Source: Pristionchus mayeri (Eukaryota > Nematoda > Chromadorea > Rhabditida > Neodiplogasteridae). Taken from it: a stretch of DNA of 64,000 bases. The DNA lies in assembly GCA_036245805.1 (NCBI GenBank), contig BTRK01000003.1:36225215-36289214 (forward strand), written 5' to 3'. The translations under genes and the position numbers were made by a program. Under the pieces are notes generated by a model. The model did not search any database. It was not told the origin of the DNA and saw only the letters and a program-made list of their open reading frames with translations. Below are positions 11,701-21,996 of this stretch, one piece after another (position 1 is the first letter of the stretch; each line of letters starts with the position of its first letter).

Positions 11701-13531
11701 CCCGAACATCTGAAAAATCGTGTTCAAGTCTGTCGGGAATTACTCCATCGTAGATCCAATCTTCAATGGGTCAATTCCATCATCGCTACAGATGAGAAGT
11801 GGATCACGTACGATAACCCTGTGAGGAGACTGCAATGGGTGGATGCAGATGAGAAGCCCACGCCCGTCCCGAAGAAGGAAGAGCACGGAAAGAAGGAACT
11901 CCTCTGCTTCTTCTTCTCAGTGCTCGGTCCCATCTACTGGGAGATCCTCGCCCTGGCACCAGCATCAATGCCGACCTCTTCTCTGAACAACTGGAAGATG
12001 TCGCGATCAGAGTCCCTCCCAGACTCCTGAACCAGGGCAAAATTTTTCTTCTGATGGGCAATGCTCGCCCATATCGAGCGAAGATGACCCAGAAGAAAAT
12101 GGACGAGCTGAAGATCGAGAGGATTCCCCATCCACCGTATTCCCCGGATCTCTCCCCATGCGACTACCACTGCTTCCGCTCTCTCTCTGACTTCTGCAAA
12201 GGAAAGAAGTTCAAGAATCGAGATGAAGTTGTGAGGGCTTTCGTGAACTGGGCGGTCTCGAAGAAACCCGCATTCTGGAATAGAGGAATCGAGACCCTGC
12301 CCAATCGCTGGAGGGAGGTAGTGAGAAAGAAGGGGGCATACATTGGTCACTGAGAATTGTAAAGCATTGAATAAAAAATATAAACAAAAAATTATACGAA
12401 CTTTCCGGACACCCCAATACTCAACTGCTCACCCCACCTAGTTATGTAATCATATTAGGTTGGTAAGAAAGTTCTGTCGCATTTCTCGTATTTTACATTT
12501 TGGTTTATCCTGCCCTTCAAAGTTGATCAATCTTCATACGAGCTTCAGTAATCTAATAATGTTTGATTACTCTTTCGAGAAAACGTTATCACAGTATTCT
12601 CCAAATACTAATTCTGGCACAGTCAATTGCCAAATTCAGCGAAATTGATGACCAACCCTATTTTTTATTTGCTCATAGTTGAAATAAGAAATGTGATATG
12701 GGCATAACTAACATGCTGTTGTAGAGTGCAACAAGTGGAACATGCTGTTGTAGAGTGCAACAAGTGGTTTTGTATTGCATAACAATAAGAAAGATCCATT
12801 ATGCCAACTTGGGATCAGCGCTAATTCTGAAAATTCCACTGAATTGAATTTTGATGTTAAGCATTTCTCATCCCTGAAGATTTAGCGATTGATCCATTAA
12901 GCTCAGTTGTAGTGACTGATGAAGTACTCGTCATGATTAGTGTTTACAATAAATGGGAAAGTGGTGCACCTAACTGTTCTTAAGCAGAATTTTTGAGATT
13001 TTATTTATTTACTCGCTTTATATGCGAAATAGAATCGACTTAAACCTGTTGACGTATACTACTTACATCACTGCACCTCATGTTAAATTGAATTTCCTGA
13101 CAATTTATTCAGTCAAGAACACATGGAAAAATAGTACGCGACAGAACTTTCTTACCAACCTAATAGGAGCAGTTGGCTTAACCGGACTGCACCACCTAGA
13201 GTAGTTGGCTCCCGACGAAGATACATTTTTAGGTGCACATACGATATACTCGGAATTCACTTCGATGGCAATCATGAATTCGTGCCTTTCGAGGTCAATG
13301 AGACGCTGCTTCAGGTATATTAATATATATTTAAATGTGACATAAAAAAATCCTTTTTAGAATTTTCAGCATACATCAAAGAAAGTGGCGTTCACAGCTA
13401 ACACGTACACCCAAACATTCGAATCATTTCAATTTGGAAGCTATAAAGTAGGAACTTACGATAATTATCATCCTAATCGTAGGAAAATGTATGTCCATCA
13501 TTTAGAACTTGCGGATGCTTTCTTACAATAA
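8765..13531 (+). CDS. Hypothetical protein, six exons, with a transposon-filled 3.7-kb intron
   Basis: Predicted exons: 8765-8842, 8916-9050, 9096-9288, 9428-9539, 13233-13314 and 13361-13531. They total 771 nt, and every junction keeps one open frame of 257 codons, with TAA at 13529. The fourth exon ends in phase 2 (CTA AG) and the fifth starts with the single missing base (G TGC ACA), so coding carries on across an intron (9540-13232) holding three mariner-type elements. The protein is rich in charged and aromatic residues (motifs SIEIKRLDLYVR, FGFSVWRIWLKTF, FTANTYTQTFESFQFG). It loosely recalls C-terminal regions of nematode F-box/FTH proteins, but this is a guess. The start exon was not found, so the 5' end is open. 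Confidence 0.55.
9565..10812 (+). mobile_element. Mariner element with TA target duplication
   Basis: Terminal inverted repeats TTAGGTTGAACAGAAAGTC at 9565 and the complement ending at 10812 (with a 2-3 bp difference), flanked by TA on both sides. The length of 1248 bp is typical of a mariner. It carries a disabled transposase and lies in the large intron of the 8765-13531 gene. Confidence 0.9.
9729..10744 (+). pseudogene. Mariner transposase, inactivated
   Basis: The reading frame starts MFVPTALHIRNVLLF at 9729 and is stopped by TAG at 9804. It continues through the helix-turn-helix/RSGRP region to about 10034 and then shifts frame to 10040-10744. The C-terminal catalytic part is recognisable: WVEKWVCFEN, YYQHDNARSHVA and HTPYSPDLAPSYYWLF. 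In mariner transposases these blocks hold the three catalytic aspartates (DEKW, HDNAR, SPDLAPSDY). Here the first D reads as V and the third as Y, while the middle one is kept. So the copy is dead by nonsense, frameshift and catalytic loss. Confidence 0.85.
10819..11035 (+). repeat. Half copy of the G-tract foldback family
   Basis: A run of G is followed by TGACAAAAGAGCAACCGAC and the tandem GACAAAAGAGCAACGG, matching the ends of the elements at 17567-18117 and 26314-26860 (there GACAAAACCGCAACC). Only one half is present, just outside the mariner at 9565-10812; no closing inverted end is seen before 11134. Confidence 0.55.
11135..12417 (+). mobile_element. Second mariner element, different subfamily
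   Basis: Terminal inverted repeats TTGGGGTGTCCGGAAAGTT (11135) and complement (ending 12417) are near perfect over about 28 bp, with TA on both sides. Length is 1283 bp. A solo end of the same type (TTGGGGTGTCCAGAAAGTT) occurs at about 16670, at the edge of the giant inverted repeat. Confidence 0.9.
11296..12353 (+). pseudogene. Mariner transposase (TTGGGGTG subfamily), inactivated
   Basis: It begins MDSHLYLRVVLLHYYRLGRS. A tandem duplication of about 47 bp (11331-11377 and 11378-11424) breaks the frame. The helix-turn-helix and RSGRPP region follows, then a TAA at about 11678, then the catalytic region with ATDEKWITYDN (first Asp kept), a frameshift after IYWEILA, MGNARPYRA where the second Asp is replaced by Gly, and HPPYSPDLSPCDYH with the third Asp kept. 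The last 99 codons read open to 12353. Multiple lesions make it inactive. Confidence 0.85.
12455..13163. mobile_element. Non-autonomous mariner-type element
   Basis: Ends TTAGGTTGGTAAGAAAGTT at 12455 and complement to 13163, both flanked by TA; 709 bp, with no transposase motif. It contains a 26-28 bp direct duplication (GCTGTTGTAGAGTGCAACAA, twice) near 12716-12767. It is the third mariner-type insertion in the same intron. Confidence 0.8.
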
Positions 13532-14780
13532 ACGAACCAAACATGTGCCCAGTTATGAAATGAGTTTTCTTATCTATGTACTTTTTATGAAGTGCCCCAT
13601 TGTTTTTGCAATAAAATGACGTGTATAAATCGCTTAAATAATTTAACAACTTTGCAAAAAAATAAGCGAAATATGAGTCACCGTTGACACCCGCTGAGTA
13701 ATGTTATATTTTGGGCAACCTTCCGGATTGTTTCCTAAAAGGCGAACATGCACTGCAATTCAGTATGCTCTTGTCAAGATAGAATGACGCTAGGCGGAGA
13801 CTAGTGATGCCAAAACGGACACGGCAAGCCGAATGAGCCTCCAAACCGGCTTCAATCCGGCTGGAAAAGCCGTTTTGTCATCACTAGTGGAGACCGATGG
13901 CGAGATAATGTACTCTCAGAGTTGGAGTCGTCATTTGTCCCGAATCCTACCTGTCCCAATCGTTCTTAGTCGATTTGCAGAGGATATCGCACGTATGTAT
14001 ACATAAGTTTGTAAGCATGTAGGAACTGTACACGAAAAGGATAAGCACAAATGCTCTTACGAATCAATATCCTACACGTGTCCATCGTTTCCTTTTCGTG
14101 AAGCCAATGTGGAGAGGTAAAATCGGTGCTGGTAACACGTCAATCTTCTTCATAAGATTTAGGCAATACCTACAGGTTAATATTATAGATTCATTTCGGC
14201 GTTTTTGTTAGACAATAATAAATTTTGTTGGTGAATTATGTGATTTAAAATGAAATATAATCAGAAGTACCTATCAGGAGGATAATCCCGTCGAAACTTG
14301 ATGAAGGAAATTTCAACCGCGAAATCGGTATTCTGCGCCTCACTAGTATTCCGTAGAAGCCCAATACATGCAATTCGCATGTTCAATACCAGCGTTCACC
14401 CTTACTCATTAGATTTTCTGAAGGGCGGATCATGCGATTTGTATCGAAAACGCTCAAAAAATGAAATGAAATGTCTTCAAAATTTCATTGATCATTTTTT
14501 TTATATGTAGAATACAATCATCAAATTCGTTTTAGAAAAGTTAATTTTACCTTATTAATATTCATTTAGTTCTTAAAATTGATAAGTAATAATAATATGC
14601 ATGCAATTTGTTCCCGGCTTTCTATCAGTCATTTGATGCGATCAATTTCGTTCATGCAATCGATTTATTGGACCCATCTCTAAACACCTAGTTTGGTCGA
14701 ACTCTCTGACGACGTGGATGCAGAACAGTAAAACATCTTCTGTCAGGAAAGACCATCAACGACCGCGCTCCTAGAAGCTG
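13532..14780. other. Intergenic region
   Basis: No coding signal that I can support between the hypothetical gene and the C-type lectin gene. It holds the small hAT-like palindrome at 13802-13886 and a short inverted pair (CACGAAAAGGA near 14031, TCCTTTTCGTG near 14089). Confidence 0.5.
13802..13886. mobile_element. Mini foldback MITE, hAT-like
   Basis: TAGTGATGCCAAAACGG at 13802 pairs with CCGTTTTGTCATCACTA ending at 13886. The flanks GCGGAGAC and GTGGAGAC agree at 7 of 8 bases, as expected for an aged 8-bp target duplication. It is only 85 bp long. Confidence 0.65.
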
Positions 14781-14781
14781 A

Positions 14782-14789
14782 TATAAAAG
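14782..14789 (+). promoter_or_regulatory. TATA box of the first C-type lectin gene
   Basis: TATAAAAG, 30 bp before the chosen ATG at 14819. The paralogous gene has TATAAAA at 27641, in the same relation to its ATG at 27680. Confidence 0.5.
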
Positions 14790-14818
14790 GACAAGCTATC
14801 GATGAAACTCCGCTCGAG

Positions 14819-16631
14819 ATGTTCTTCCTTCTATTCTTCACTTCCCTCTTGCTGTCCTCCTCGAGCAATTTTATCAACTCCCCTAGAGCACATCTGTGTG
14901 AGCTGGTTTTGAAATTTTTGAAATTTTGACGCTTTTATCTCAGCGGAATCCCTGCGGCTCAAATGCGATGCGCTCCCGTATCGATCGACATTTGTAACAC
15001 AATGCTATTTTGCTGTTACGGACAAGGTACGGTCAGCAAAAAAAATATTCTAAAAATATTTAACACATTTCGGAAAAAAAAACAATAAAAGATATATTTT
15101 AGGCTGAGTACAACAAGGCAGGAAACAAGTGTTCGTCGATTTTGAGAGGTGCAAAGGTTGGGAACAATCAAAACACCATAATGCTACGAAAACTTGCGTG
15201 TCAGATATCAATGGACGCTCCCTCAACCATATTCCATACGATGATGATAGACGTAATGTTCACTTGTATTTTTCTTTAAACATTTTTTGGTTATCAAAGA
15301 GCTCTAATTATCACTCGAGCGCCCCTGGCGCAGCAAAAGGAACTAAGCAGTTCATTTGCAGTTACAGTAAGTTCAGTTGTTTTTTCAATAGTTAATGTAC
15401 CCCTGAATATAGCTTTTTTTAAAATTCGCGCCAAGTGCATGAACCGCAATCCCTCGCGCGGTAATTCAGAATTTATTTTCGTATATTACCTAATCGATTA
15501 CAGTATCAAATAGTACCGAAAATTCATTTTTTTTAAATTACCGCGCGAGGGATTGCCGTTCATGCACTTGGCGCGAATTCAAAAAAAATTCTGTTCAGGG
15601 GATCTTTAATCTATTCAGATAATGAATACACTTGCGATAGTGGCGAGGCTTCAGCTATTTTCCCTGAAATTTGCATCGCCCGTTCGGAGCAGAAAATGTC
15701 TTTCCGGGAGGTAGTTCAGATAGGATTAAAATTAGGGAACCTCCAGACGTGCAATTTTGCAGAAATTTTCGGTGGTATTCTGTCATAATGTGATTGATTT
15801 CAGGCTGAAGCTTATTGCAAGGGCCTTGACATGGAAGTGCCTACAATCGACAACGATTTGGAAAACCGAATCACCAGAGGTTGTACAAATAGGGATAACA
15901 ATAAACGAAAAAGTTTCTAGGGGCTATAGCGAAAGATTTCGCTTGGATTAGAAACTACTATCAGGGTGGATCGAAGAAGGAATGGATTCGGACCAAGTAC
16001 TTCTCAGAATATAGCACTTGCCATCGGGAGAATGTGCTTTGTATGCTCCTCATTTTGATTATTTTTTGATTATTTTTTGAAATATTTTCTCACATTTCAG
16101 TCGGTGATCCGTAGGTTGGCTGGTGAACATGTGAATCGTTCACACATATTATTGTTGGATATTTTTACTGTCATCCTAATTCTCCATTCAGACGGAACTA
16201 GGTCGGATGAGAACTATGACGCCTTACCGCCTTTGATGTATCAAATGCCGCATGACGTCATAGTTCACATCCGACCTTGTGCGGTTTAGATGCAGGGCAT
16301 GAGACTACGCTTGCGTGTGCAACCTCTCCGGAAGACCTGACGTCTGTGATAGACACAACTGGCTCATGGGGAAACTCGTTCACGAAGTGGAAATCGTACT
16401 GTTTTCATTCATTATTTAGCTTCATATCGTTACTATACAGGAAATAATTCAGTCAAAGTAATTGTTCATTCAGGTTCGGAGCGGTTTGCGTTAAAAATGC
16501 TGATAACATATTCACGAAAGGTATGACTAGTTTTGTATAATTGACAAAAACATGAGTTCAAGGGATCAAGCCGTGCAACATAACTTGCGCCAAGCTGCAC
16601 CAATACGACCCAGAAACGGGATTGTGCGAAT
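14819..16631 (+). CDS. Secreted C-type lectin-like protein, 3' end truncated
   Basis: Eleven exons keep one open frame: 14819-14897, 14944-15026, 15103-15156, 15205-15252, 15300-15366, 15619-15710, 15804-15879, 15921-16040, 16290-16395, 16474-16520 and 16563-16631 (about 280 residues). A hydrophobic signal peptide starts MFFLLFFTSLLLSSSS. A Cys-containing N-terminal region follows (LKCDALPYR, TQCYFAVT). From about residue 140 the protein looks like a C-type lectin-like domain: CIARSEQKMSFREAEAYC, then EVPTIDNDLENRIT, GSWGN and a closing AVCVKNADN. An EGF-like start (CNITCAKLHQYDPETGLCE) ends the last exon. The next exons are missing: 70 bp further on begins the giant inverted repeat. The gene is therefore probably cut by the rearrangement. 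A second copy, much decayed, is at 27680. Confidence 0.7.
15400..15601. mobile_element. Foldback MITE in an intron
   Basis: The outer ends CCCCTGAA/TTCAGGGG enclose near-perfect arms (ATTCGCGCCAAGTGCATGAA, then CAATCCCTCGCGCGGTAA) that pair with their complements at 15540-15580. About 200 bp, between exons 5 and 6 of the C-type lectin gene. Confidence 0.75.
16197..16279. mobile_element. Palindromic MITE, GGTCGGATGAGAAC family
   Basis: AGGTCGGATGAGAACTATGA at 16200 pairs with the complement of TCATAGTTCACATCCGACCT ending at about 16278. It sits in the intron between exons 8 and 9 of the lectin gene. Relatives occur at 29205-29390, 36491-36572, 51290-51345, 52911-52985 and 63680-63745. Confidence 0.7.
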
Positions 16632-17338
16632 GTCAGTTATTTTTCGTAAATTTTAAACGTGTCTTGGTTCTATTGGGGTGTCCAGAAAGTTTTCGGAATC
16701 TTTCCGAGGATAGAAAAAGGAGAGCGAATAGGAAGAGAAGAATCATATCAAGGATACGTGGAATGGATCGCCTTTGGGCGTTTTATATGTGAAACAGGGA
16801 GATCAGCTACAAAAGGATTACGAGCAACTATAAAAGTATTTTCTTTGAAGATTCAGTGCGATCAAACATTGAGATGAAAGCGTGTCATACTAATCGATAG
16901 ATTGAATTTTTAGCTGATGAAATTTCTGACGGTACCAATGACTAAACGATAGAAAGCTCATAAATTAGCTCAACTTTCTACCATCTGCCCGCAATCCAGC
17001 AACTCGCTGATTCAACTCACAGTATCCCTCTCGACATCCGGCTTGCTTCATCAAGGTGTTGCTGTGGGGTTGCGAAAATAGGTCAACGGTTGACCTTAAA
17101 TCTGATTCGAAATCGGGGTGTGGCCTTCCGGATATGGGTCGAAAACGGGTCCATTGATGCGGTGTTAGTTCTCAGGAAATGGAAATGGAAATGAGAAATA
17201 TTAGGTTGGTCGGAAAGTCTTTGTGTATTTTTCAAAACTTTATTTCTTGGGGAAGGGAAAAGCATACGTTCAATTATACTTGTCCTCATTATTGACAATA
17301 TGTGCCCAATGTACCTGAAATGTATGGATCCCCTCCCT

Positions 17339-18840
17339 TTAGAACCCGTCTGGGCGTGAATCAAAGTATTGCTTGAGAGCATACTCGAGACTTCCACGGT
17401 AATTGAACGACGTATCTCTAAGAACATAGGCCAGGTCTGCGAAAAGACAGTAATCAGACGGGGCCATGCCAGGAGAATACGGGGGGGGGGAGGGTGAACC
17501 ATCCATCCATATCCATCCATTTCCTGCTTGACTTGATTTGAGACCGGGGGACGGGGTCATTTTGCTGGGGGGGGGGGTGACAAAACCGCAACCGACAAAA
17601 CCGCAACGGATCGCCCTTCGCTGGAGATATGATCTATCAACTTGGGAGTTGTTGCATTGTTATCAGTATACCCTCTACTACATTACCCTGATTAGATCAT
17701 CTAACTGTGCGATCTGGAGTTTCAGTCCATCTCCATGTATAGGGGTTCATGGTCCAAAATTGGGAATTTGCGTGGAAAATCATGGTTAGATAAATACAAA
17801 ACGCCGCAACCAATGAATGCCCATGCTTCTGGGTTAGATTACTTACCGGGGTACTAGAATATTTGTTGTTCACTGTGCTTTGTACTTATCTAACCATGAT
17901 TTTCCACACAAATTCCCAATTTTGGACCATGAGATGGACCATACATGGAGATGGAGTGAAACTCCAGATCGCACAGTTAGATGATCTAATCAGGGTGATG
18001 TAGTAATGGGTATACTGATAGCAATGCAACAACTCCCAAGTTGATAGATCATATCTCCAGCGAACGGCGATCCGTTGCGGTTTTGTCGGTTGCGGTTTTG
18101 TCACCCCCCCCCCCCCCATTTTGCTGATTATACACTTCCTTGTCCTTCAGCATTGAACGATCGACTTCCAACTTCAAATTATGTAGATATGTGACGTACT
18201 TGATCCCAGTAATTGCCATGCCCTCAGGGAGTAGCTCCGATCACTCAATCCGCTCCCCACCACATTACCAGCTTGTTTTTCGTGTGGTGCATGTCAAGTT
18301 TGGGGACACCCTGTTGGGTCCCTCCTTCACCAACGAACTGGGCTCTGTTGTGGTTCTTATCGTAGATGACCCAATTCTCATTCCCCGTTATGAGCCGTTC
18401 CAGCCATCGATCCCCTCCTCGGAGAATGAGGAGAGTAACGGAATCATCGACTCGACGGTCTCGGCTGGCTTGGCTCAGATCATGGGATATGAATCGACCG
18501 ATAAATGTCCTCATTTCAAGAGATCTCAAGCCTTCTCTGACAGTGCTATGGTGGACTCTAAGTGCAATATAAATTTCAAGGGCACTTTGAAGTGGGTCCG
18601 TTTCAATAACTTTCTTCAAAGTCTCAAAATGCAACGAACGTGGTCTCCCTGATCGATCCCATTCATTGAGGGAAAAGTCGTCTTCTTCGAAGCGATGGAT
18701 CCAATTCCTGAATGTGCTGTAGAGGGGACATGTGTGCTATGAACGTTCTTCAGTAGGGTCTCCGAATCCTTCATCGTGGTGTAAGATAGAGTGAGGTATA
18801 GCAGAACATGTCGGAAGTGGGTGGCTCCACGAACATACAT
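17339..18840 (-). pseudogene. Mariner transposase, left arm, interrupted
   Basis: On the - strand the N-terminal part (MYVRGATHFRHVLLYLTLS, about 18840-18616) and a middle part (18634-18245, with FISHDLSQASRDRRVDDSV and NENWVIYDKNHNRAQFV) are in different frames. The catalytic first block reads NENW instead of DEKW. After the inserted foldback the C-terminal part resumes at 17560-17339 (PPYSPGMAPSDYCLFADL), keeping the third Asp. The HDNAR block is lost at the insertion site. Clearly inactive. Confidence 0.8.
17567..18117. mobile_element. G-tract foldback element with 9-bp target duplication
   Basis: It starts with a run of G followed by TGACAAAACCGCAACCGAC and a second GACAAAACCGCAACGG, and ends with the complement and a run of C. 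The flanks ATTTTGCTG (17558-17566) and ATTTTGCTG (18118-18126) are identical, a perfect 9-bp target duplication. The arms match over more than 200 bp. Long inverted ends plus 9-bp duplication recall Mutator-like elements, but no transposase is present. Confidence 0.8.
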
Positions 18841-19015
18841 CGTTGCTCTACTAGAGCATGACTGAAGGGAAGGGAATGCGGAGTTGCTTACTATAACGGC
18901 CCATCACTGTTTGTTATTCACTAGGAATGAGGGAAATCCAAAGTGCATTAGGGACGAGCAGTGTTAAAACAAAACCATATACAAAGACTTTCCGACCAAC
19001 CTGATATTTGAATAC

Positions 19016-19993
19016 TCGCAATTGGGTATCTCCGGTCTCCGTCTCCGGAGCTACATAGAAATTTGGAATGCAATTGCCTATGCAGGCATCATAAACAACG
19101 ACATGGAATTTCAATGATGGACTAGGCATGTGTCATTTTTCCAGTTAGTCATATCATAAACTTGGAAAACAGTTGGTCATTTCGACCCAGTTCAAAAATA
19201 TTAATTGTGAAGAAAGAAAAATGTATGACAGCTCGCACTTTGTGTTTAAATATATATCATCGGTACTTACGTAGGATCCGTCAACAAGCATCGCTTTCTG
19301 TGAGGCATCAACAGTGACTCCAACGTTTGGAATTTGCGCTTGCTGGAGATAATTAATCGAACCTGTGCACAGACCTAAATTCGTTGTCAAGAAGTTCCAG
19401 AAAACATGAGGAAATAACACTACTTTTTCCTGCGGAGACGGCCTTCTGTGAGGTGTCAGCAGTGAATCCAGCGCTTGCAGTTTTTATCTGCGACTCTTTT
19501 GTGCCCGGGCACAAACCTTAATTCGGCACGATCCTCATATTTCGCAGTTGTATGTTCGTCATATATAAGATCGTTTTAACACTCACTGGAGACACTGATG
19601 CAACCGACAGATATCTTAGGACAGTAGTCGTCTCTCGATGACTTCATAACGTTCCACCTGGCCTTTCCATCATCCTTACAATTTATGGTCCAGGCGGGTT
19701 GCATGTACAACACCCCTCCGTAGACGTATCCGAATTGGGAACCGACTGAGCAATTCAGCCACTGCAAGCAATAATAAATTTCCAATATGGTTAATGGATA
19801 CCACCGGTGTGTGGTATTAGCACCAAATCGGGCATATATGAAATAGCTAATTATAAAAGTCAGGATAGGTATTTGTAAGATAAAGCTTGACGTACATAAA
19901 CTCCATTTACGAGAAAGGCCTTCTGAGAGGCATCGACGGTGACTCCTAATCGTGACGAAGGAATCTGCGACTGTTGAAGGTAGTTTATCGAGT
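19016..19993 (-). CDS. Fragment of an unrecognised gene with repeated SINYLQQ/VDASQKA exons
   Basis: On the - strand: exon 19896-19993 (SINYLQQSQIP, VTVDASQKAFLVNGVY), exon 19587-19761 (WLNCSVGSQFGYVYGG, then CKDDGKARWNV, CPKISVGC), a diverged repeat of the first type at about 19432-19488 (FTADTSQKAVSAG), another at about 19274-19370 (SINYLQQAQIPNVG, VTVDASQKAMLVDGSY), and a piece reading YDACIGNCIPNFYVAPETE at about 19016-19129. A mariner interrupts downstream at 19004. The 30-residue repeat SINYLQQxQIPxxGVTVDASQKAxLVxGxY occurs three times in separate exons. The Cys pattern suggests an extracellular protein; I do not recognise the family. The left arm copy is the better preserved one. Confidence 0.45.
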
Positions 19994-20104
19994 CTAGGCA
20001 CGGCCTGAATAAGGCATGAATGTTTCTTATGAGAGGAATCGGGAGATCCTCGAGAATTATGAGGCCTGCAGGGACGTAGGAATTCATGATTTTTAAAATG
20101 ACTG

Positions 20105-21960
20105 CAAAATTGATAATAAGGTCTTTCAAAAGTGATAACAAGGTCTTCGAAACGAGGTCTTTCAAAGTGCGTTGATCAATTTCGCGAAAAAAAAATGTCT
20201 CGTCGTGACGTGCTTCTAAAGTGGGCGGAGTCACGATTTTTTCGGAAAAAGTCGATCTTTGACTCAGTTTTTCGACATTTTCCGATAAAGATACGAACAA
20301 ATTGTCAACAGCCGAATGAAAGAGGATTGTAAGAGGAACATTTTTCATTCTTTGGATGGGTCGAAAACCCAAAAATTGAATTTTGGGTCCAACTTTGGCG
20401 AAAATTTTCGAACATTTTGAAATACCGAAAAGTTCTGGTTGGCACTATGCGCGATTTATTAGACCTCTTGGGCACTTTCATTTGGTATATAGATCATTGA
20501 AATCGAGCAATGCGTTGTAATGTTCCACTCGATTAAGCAAAATCGGTCATGAGGGTCGGGTATAGACATCATGTTTACTGTATGTAAACATAAATACATC
20601 AAAAAAATGTGTTTCATATAAGTTTCAGGTCTATTTGATCATAGACTTGTTTTGAAGAAATTGCGATCTGTCGACTGGGAAGGCAAAAAGAGCATGGTTA
20701 CTGGCGATAATTGGCGCCAATTCAAAGGAAAATAGTAAGTTGACCTTTTAGAAACGATTTTCAGAACATTATGGAATGGTAATACCGCTTCAAACATGAT
20801 TTGCTCAATTGGAGAACCTAAAAAAGCCGAAATACGACAAGTCATGCAGAAATGTTGATATCGGTAAGCTTATGCGACCAGATTGTAGAGAATGATGAGC
20901 TGAACATTTTATCTGTTGAAAGTAAGTTTCAGTTTCTATCTCTTCATTTACGCGCACTACAGAGGCTAGAAGTTGGAAGAACACGAAAGCAGAGGCGCGC
21001 GAGAGAGCGCTAAATGGAAGGGAGAGAGAGGGAGGTCAGGCGGCGAGAGCGCCAGACGGGTAGAGTGCGCGTTCTCGGCGCAGTTCCATACATCTTCTAG
21101 CCTCTGTAGCGCGCGTAAAAGAAGAGATAGAAACTTACTTTCAACAGATAAAATGTTCAGCTCATCATTCTCTACAATCAAATCGTATAAGCTTACCGAT
21201 GTCCACATTTCTGCATGACTTGTCGTATTTCGGCTTTTTTAGGTTCCCCAATTGAGTAAATCGTGTTTGAAGCGGTATTACCATTCCATAATGTTCTGAA
21301 AATCGTTTCTACAAGGTCAACTTACTATTTTCCTTTGAATTGGCGCCAATTACCGCCAGTAACCGTGCTATTTTTGCCTTCCCAGTCGAGAGATCGCAAT
21401 TTCTTCAAATCAAGTCTATGATCAAATAGACCTGAAACTTATATGAAACACATTTTTTTGATGTATTTATGTTATTATGATGCAAAAAAAAAACCTAGTT
21501 TACATACAGTAAACATGATGTCTATACCCGACCCTCATGACCGATTTTGCGAGTGGAACATTACAACGCATGGCTCGATTTCAATGATCTATATACCAAA
21601 TGAAAGTGCACAAGAGGTCTAATAAATCGCGCATAGTGCCAACCAGAACTTTTCGGTATTTCAAAATTTTCGAAAATTTTCGTCAAAGTTGGACCCAAAA
21701 TTCAATTTTTGGGTTTTCGACCCAACCAAAGAAAGAAAAATGTTCCTCTTACAATCCTCTTCCATTCGTCTGTTGACAACTTGTTCGTATCTTTATCGGA
21801 AAATGTCGAAAAATTGAGTCAAAGATCGACTTTTTTGGAAAAAATCGAGACTCCGCCCACTTTAGAAGCACACCACGACGAGAAAAATTTTTTTTCGCGA
21901 AAACGGTCCAACGCCATTTGAAAGAGCTTGCTTCGAAGTACTTAATATCAATTTTACAGC
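20105..21960. repeat. Inverted pair of a 0.9-kb repeat unit (left arm)
   Basis: The unit runs from the end marked by GTGGGCGGAGTC (20220) to the start marked by ACAGAGGCTAGAAG (20960). It is repeated in inverse orientation at about 21082-21960, with a 120-bp GA-rich loop rich in GCGCG and GAGAG between. With the right arm this gives four copies in alternating orientation. Open stretches inside mirror each other and show no family signature, so I treat them as non-coding. Confidence 0.75.
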
Positions 21961-21996
21961 CAATTTCAAAATCATGAATTCCTACGTCCCGGCCTA

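Larger units (their letters stand above)
17211..19004 (-). mobile_element. Mariner element, left arm copy, split by a foldback insertion
   Basis: Ends TTAGGTTGGTCGGAAAGTC at 17211 and the complement (ending 19004, one base changed: TCAGGTTGG), with TA next to the right end. The 1.8 kb includes a 551-bp foldback element at 17567-18117 inserted in the transposase. Its mirror copy is 25437-27227. Confidence 0.85.

Noticed and set aside
18140..18652. Long open frames on both strands at the same place (also 25779-26291)
   Set aside because: They are the antisense shadow of the mariner transposase in the two arms and have no protein family signature.
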